DNA of 64,000 nt, taken from the NCBI GenBank assembly GCA_039821145.1, contig JBCBOS010000006.1, positions 62,001 to 126,000 of the forward strand, written 5' to 3'. Both the position numbers and the translations under genes were made by a program. Source of the DNA: JBCCSZ01 sp039821145. GTDB lineage: Bacteria > Bacteroidota > Bacteroidia > Chitinophagales > Saprospiraceae. Below the pieces are notes generated by a model. The model was not told the DNA's origin and did not search any database. It saw nothing but the letters and a program-made list of their open reading frames with translations. Positions 63,894 through 64,000 of this stretch are shown one piece after another; the first letter of the stretch is position 1, and every line of letters begins with the position of its first letter.

Positions 63894-64000
63894 ATGCTGT
63901 CTCCCTCCTCCTCCACTCGGTCCATCCACCAGCTGTTCTTTGTCCTGATTGGTGGCTTGCTCTTGTTTTCCTGGGGCTGCACCCCCAAGGCTGCCCCTCC
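63894..64000 (+). CDS. Start of a lipoprotein gene (cut by window end)
   Basis: The ATG at 63894 opens a frame that runs off the window. Its 35 visible residues form a lipoprotein signal peptide: a polar start, a hydrophobic core (HQLFFVLIGGLLLFSW) and a lipobox-like FSWGC, with the lipid-bearing Cys at about residue 29 followed by a Thr-Pro-Lys linker. A -7 element lies 24 bases upstream. Function cannot be told from this part. Confidence 0.6.
   Translation, partial: MLSPSSSTRSIHQLFFVLIGGLLLFSWGCTPKAAP

Overview
This window reads as a chromosomal segment of a Bacteroidota bacterium, most likely of the Saprospiria type (Lewinella or Saprospira relatives). The main evidence is eight secreted proteins with a C-terminal type IX secretion (T9SS) sorting domain of the 'PNP...GxYxL' kind. 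Further support comes from -7 promoter elements matching TAnnTTTG, weak or absent Shine-Dalgarno sites, SprB, GEVED, FG-GAP and thrombospondin-3 modules, and a base composition near 50% GC. I saw no rRNA, confident tRNA, CRISPR array, insertion sequence or prophage. No species is assigned.

Layout. 1-460 is non-coding and rich in hairpins. 460-6521 holds small housekeeping genes (outer-membrane protein, B3/B4 tRNA-binding protein, YggS PLP protein, VOC protein) and a minus-strand operon of a WYL-GyrI regulator, a DUF1801 protein and a DUF6624-like protein. 6553-13791 carries an FG-GAP surface protein, an NhaC antiporter with an extra periplasmic domain, a second VOC protein, an S41 peptidase and a secreted PHB-depolymerase-like esterase. 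13803-15017 is an AT-rich AAA/DUF4143 ATPase-nuclease gene behind two palindromes. 15082-20280 holds aspartate kinase with a probable leader-peptide attenuator, a glycosyltransferase plus flippase-like membrane protein pair, a HAD phosphatase and a GNAT acetyltransferase. 20319-28973 is two large T9SS-secreted proteins: an S8 protease and a 1623-residue thrombospondin-3 protein whose leader contains two tandem terminators. 28974-30225 is non-coding and includes a 141-bp structured inverted-repeat element. 30226-36888 holds dnaG, a secreted SGNH hydrolase, class II fructose-bisphosphate aldolase and thioredoxin reductase. 37340-42499 is a block of three subtilases. 42541-45807 is an unusual Hsp100/Clp ATPase. 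47725-53816 is a signalling block (NtrC-type regulator, five-PAS histidine kinase, Rcp1-like regulator, receiver-HPt protein). 53850-56659 has an HsdR_N nuclease-fold protein and the threonine degradation pair tdh-kbl. 57965-61606 is another large T9SS subtilase. The window ends with a DUF4870 protein, an unknown membrane protein, a bicupin and the start of a lipoprotein gene.

How the genes work together. The lifestyle suggested is a heterotrophic, surface-active bacterium exporting proteases, esterases and adhesin-like proteins by T9SS. Clear functional pairs are tdh-kbl (threonine to glycine plus acetyl-CoA), the glycosyltransferase with its membrane partner, and the kinase-regulator cluster. 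The strongest candidate for something new is the Hsp100 protein at 42541-45807. Its first ATPase domain is degenerate, its pore loop is altered, its N-terminal domain is unrecognised, and its C-terminal region looks to my eye like the PCRF part of peptide-chain release factors without the GGQ motif. The aspartate kinase attenuator and the palindrome-controlled AAA/DUF4143 gene are the next most interesting.
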